Shown here: in pieces, positions 61,655 to 64,000 of the stretch
Position numbering within the stretch: position 1 is the stretch's first letter
How the letters are laid out: each line of letters begins with the position of its first letter
Source: Planctomycetota bacterium
GTDB lineage: Bacteria > Planctomycetota > UBA1135 > UBA2386
Assembly (NCBI GenBank): GCA_016713175.1
Contig: JADJPQ010000004.1
Span: 620,001 to 684,000 of the forward strand
Direction of reading: 5' to 3'
Length of the DNA stretch: 64,000 bases
Translations under genes and position numbers: made by a program
Notes under the pieces: generated by a model
Database searches by the model: none
What the model saw: the letters and a program-made list of their open reading frames with translations, nothing else
Told to the model about the DNA's origin: nothing

Positions 61655-62899
61655 ATGAACCGGCGGATCGCAGGCAAGTTCGGCTCCTGGCATCGGGCGA
61701 TGGCGTGGTCGTTTTGGGTGATGGCGGTCGGGACCGTGCAAGCGCAGGCCGCCCCGGATCCGGCGCCGCCAGTGCGGGTGTTCGTGCTCGCCGGGCAGTC
61801 GAACATGGAAGGCTATGGGGCCATCCAGCAGGCCGATGCGGCCGGCCGCGAACTGCCTGGCACGCTGCGCACACTGCTGGCGGATCCGGCGACGGCGCCG
61901 GCGTATTCGCACCTGATCGATGCCCGGCCGGCGGCGGCGCCGCAGCAGTTCACGGTTCGCGCGGCGAACGCCTGGTTCGGCGATCCGGCGCCCGGAGTCC
62001 GCAAGCAGCTCGCGCTGGCTTGGTCGGTCGATGGCAAGCCAGCGCAGCGCACGATCCAGGAAGGTGACGAGGTCGTGATCGCGGCGCCGCCGGCGCGGGT
62101 GCAGTTCACCCTGGCGGTGTACGGCGATCTGCCGGATGGCGCGCACACCGACGTGCTGACTTCGGTTCGCCGGATGGCCGACAGTGCCGCAGTCGTCTGG
62201 CGCGAACGCGACGACGTCGTGGTCGCGTTCGGCGAACGGCGCGGTCCACTGCGGCCGGGCTTTGGTGCCAATGCCGATCTGTTCGGCGTCGAACTGCAGT
62301 TCGGCCAGGTGCTCGGCGATCGGCTCGACGAGCCGGTGCTGTTGGTCAAGACGGCCTGGGGTGGCAAGAGCCTGTTCACCGACTTCCGGCCCCCGGGCGC
62401 CGGCGGCAAGGTCGGGCCGAACTACGAACTGCTGCTCGAGCAGGTGCGCGCCGTGCTCGCCGATCCGGGCGCGGTGCATGCGCCGTGGCGCGGGCGCAAG
62501 ACCCGGCTGTCGGGCCTCGTCTGGTGGCATGGTTGGAACGACGGCTGCGACCCCGTACACGCGGTGCCGCAGTACGAAGCGAACCTCGTGCACCTGATCC
62601 GCGATCTGCGCCAGGACCTCGCCGTCGCCGACCTGCCGGTCGTGGTCGCCGAGCTGACCGGACCCTGGGTCGCGCCGGCCGAACCGGAATGGCGCAGCAT
62701 CCGCGCGCAGCAGGCCGCAGCGGCGGGACGCGAGGAATGGGCTGGCACCGTGGCGTTCGTGCCGACGGCGGCCTTCGTTCGTCCCGAAGCGCAGTCGCCC
62801 GGCGGCTGGGCGTGCCATGAGTTCAACAATGCCGAGACCTACTTCCTGGTCGGCGACGCGTGTGGCAGGGCGATGGCGACGCTGCTGACCGCTCGTTGA
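61655..62899 (+). CDS. Exported SASA-type (sialate O-acetylesterase) hydrolase
   Basis: 414 residues from the ATG at 61655, which opens a signal peptide (SFWVMAVGTVQAQA). The SGNH-like core starts VRVFVLAGQSNMEGYG (Ser nucleophile in GQSNM, block I). It continues VLLVKTAWGGKSL (block II Gly), LSGLVWWHGWNDGC (block III, with W-x-G-x-N) and ends near ACHEFNNAETYFLVGD, with the catalytic His probably in WACHEFNN. SASA proteins deacetylate sialic acid or plant/algal polysaccharide. In planctomycetes they commonly serve polysaccharide degradation, inferred here. Start distances exclude an overlap with the divergent ECF gene (162 bp apart). Confidence 0.88.
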   Translation: MNRRIAGKFGSWHRAMAWSFWVMAVGTVQAQAAPDPAPPVRVFVLAGQSNMEGYGAIQQADAAGRELPGTLRTLLADPATAPAYSHLIDARPAAAPQQFTVRAANAWFGDPAPGVRKQLALAWSVDGKPAQRTIQEGDEVVIAAPPARVQFTLAVYGDLPDGAHTDVLTSVRRMADSAAVVWRERDDVVVAFGERRGPLRPGFGANADLFGVELQFGQVLGDRLDEPVLLVKTAWGGKSLFTDFRPPGAGGKVGPNYELLLEQVRAVLADPGAVHAPWRGRKTRLSGLVWWHGWNDGCDPVHAVPQYEANLVHLIRDLRQDLAVADLPVVVAELTGPWVAPAEPEWRSIRAQQAAAAGREEWAGTVAFVPTAAFVRPEAQSPGGWACHEFNNAETYFLVGDACGRAMATLLTAR

Positions 62900-63026
62900 C
62901 CGGCAAGCTGCCGTGGCGTGGCGTGATGCCGCGGCAGAATCGAGCGCGGAGAGAGTTCGCGGCGGGTAGGCAGGCGGTGCATGCGGGATAGCCGGGGTGC
63001 CCCCGAACCCCGCGCGAGAAACCCGT

Positions 63027-64000
63027 ATGCACAGTCTCTGGTTGCCCATGATGTTCGCCCTGGCCGGCGTGATCCCGGCCCAGATCGTTGCCGAGAATCC
63101 CGAACCCAATGACCTGTCGGGCACGCCGACGCTGCTGCCGGTCGGTGCCGGTGGCGAAGGCGCCTTGACCGGCGGTGACGTCGACTACTGGATCGTGCCG
63201 ATGCCCGCCCCCGGCGTGCTGACGGCGTGGACGAACCGCGGTGTCGGCGGCGCCGCCACGGTCGACACGATCCTCGAAGTCCGCGATGTGATGGATGTGT
63301 TGCTGACCGACAACGACGATGGCAGCGCGTGTTCCACCGGTTCCGAACTGCGCGTTGCGCTGCCTGCCGGCGTGCACTACCTGGTCGTTCGCGGCTTCAC
63401 GCCGACGACTGCCGGTGGCTACAACGTTCACTGGCTGACCGACTTCCTGGTCGTCGCCGAGACGCCCGAGAGTGCCGAACCCAACGGCGATCCGGGTGGT
63501 GGCGGGATACCGACGGTGGCCCCGCTCGAAGCGATGTGCCGCGGCACCATCACGGCCGGCGACGCGGACTGGTACGCGATCGCGATCGGCTCGCCGACCG
63601 CGATCTCGGCGTTGGTGATGCCGGGTGGCAACCAGGGCACCAATCAGTTCTTCACCGACCCGCTGCTCGACATCCTCGACAGCGCCGGCGCCACGGTGGC
63701 CAGCGACGACGATTCGGGACCGTGCTCGGCGAGCCTGTTGAACGTGACGTTGCAACCGGGCAACTACCACGTGGTCGTACGCGGGTTCTCCAACACCGTG
63801 GTCGGTGAGTACGTGCTGCGGCTCAGCGTGTCGTCGACGGCGGTGATCGGCAAGTTCAACCCGGCACCAGCGGGCTCCACCGGTTGTGCCGGCTCAGCGG
63901 GCACGCCGCTGCTGACCAACCGCAGTGCGGTGTCCGGTTCGATGCCGGTGATCGGTTCGACGTTCTGCCTGGATGTCCGCGACCTGCCGACAGGCGCGGT
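63027..64000 (+). CDS. Exported PPC-domain protein, cut by window end
   Basis: At least 324 residues. Signal peptide MMFALAGVIPAQ after the ATG at 63027. Two PPC-like beta-sandwich units run about 20-135 and 140-265: TGGDVDYWIVPMPAPGVLTAWTN, LLTDNDDGSAC, YLVVRGFTPTTAGGYNVHW; then TAGDADWYAIAIG, TVASDDDSGPC, YHVVVRGFSNTVVGEYVLRL. The D-x-DG/S-type loops suggest Ca2+ sites. Near 280 the shared C-terminal domain begins (GSTGCAGSAGTPLLTN, GSTFCLDVRDLPTGA) and runs off the window. The 127 bp before it hold no gene. Confidence 0.8.
   Translation, partial: MHSLWLPMMFALAGVIPAQIVAENPEPNDLSGTPTLLPVGAGGEGALTGGDVDYWIVPMPAPGVLTAWTNRGVGGAATVDTILEVRDVMDVLLTDNDDGSACSTGSELRVALPAGVHYLVVRGFTPTTAGGYNVHWLTDFLVVAETPESAEPNGDPGGGGIPTVAPLEAMCRGTITAGDADWYAIAIGSPTAISALVMPGGNQGTNQFFTDPLLDILDSAGATVASDDDSGPCSASLLNVTLQPGNYHVVVRGFSNTVVGEYVLRLSVSSTAVIGKFNPAPAGSTGCAGSAGTPLLTNRSAVSGSMPVIGSTFCLDVRDLPTGA

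Overview
The window is very GC-rich with strong third-position GC bias. It carries marks typical of Planctomycetota: many exported proteins built on Kelch, VCBS/FG-GAP, HEAT, PPC and LamG-like modules, an extracytoplasmic-function (ECF) sigma factor directly upstream of a membrane-bound Ser/Thr kinase with a repeat-rich tail, a second ECF factor of the planctomycete/acidobacterial type, and low gene co-orientation. The phylum is inferred from gene content; no rRNA or tRNA is visible. Both window ends cut genes: a LysR regulator on the left and a PPC-type exported protein on the right.

Layout. 1-2.4 kb: LysR regulator divergent from an MFS exporter, then a frame-broken gene. 2.6-10.8 kb: exported proteins, a decayed IS21-type transposase fragment, a subtilisin-like protease, two metallopeptidases and a HEAT/propeller protein. 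10.8-13.8 kb: a VCBS-repeat protein with decaying partial duplicates at its 3' end. 13.9-16.6 kb: a compact non-homologous end-joining operon (Ku, ligase-only LigD, MerR/TPR protein). 16.6-22.6 kb: exported protein, DUF1579 protein, trypsin-like protease, VWA lipoprotein and an exported unknown. 22.5-26.5 kb: glyQS behind an exported unknown. 26.7-34.9 kb: Kelch protein, propeller remnant, MmcQ/YjbR protein, NatAB-like ABC exporter, LamG-esterase and aldo/keto reductase. 34.9-38.6 kb: cysteine-synthase-family enzyme, small membrane protein, zinc MDR dehydrogenase and a multi-pass membrane protein. 38.8-43.5 kb: dcd, pcnB and panB on one strand. 43.5-48.4 kb: an unknown, a Nudix hydrolase, a broken radical SAM gene and two large exported proteins. 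48.6-55 kb: ECF factor, two cytochromes c, a vitellogenin-N-like/HEAT protein and a 1047-bp-period tandem duplication carrying near-identical secreted proteins. 55-64 kb: lipoprotein, outer-membrane-like protein, SDR, DUF3634 and RRM pair, kinase/sigma pair, SASA esterase and the truncated PPC protein.

The most interesting signals are as follows. (1) A C-terminal domain of about 110-130 residues appears to recur on at least seven otherwise unrelated exported proteins here, like a sorting or surface module. (2) pcnB has no ATG/GTG/TTG ahead of its catalytic domain and appears to start at ATC behind a Shine-Dalgarno, paralleling the AUU start known for E. coli pcnB. It also carries an Arg/His/Gln-rich disordered tail of about 480 residues. 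(3) A terminator-like hairpin plus T6 sits directly against the start codon of an RRM protein. (4) A MerR/TPR protein is translationally coupled to the NHEJ ligase. (5) A radical SAM gene has its third cluster cysteine codon replaced by TGA.
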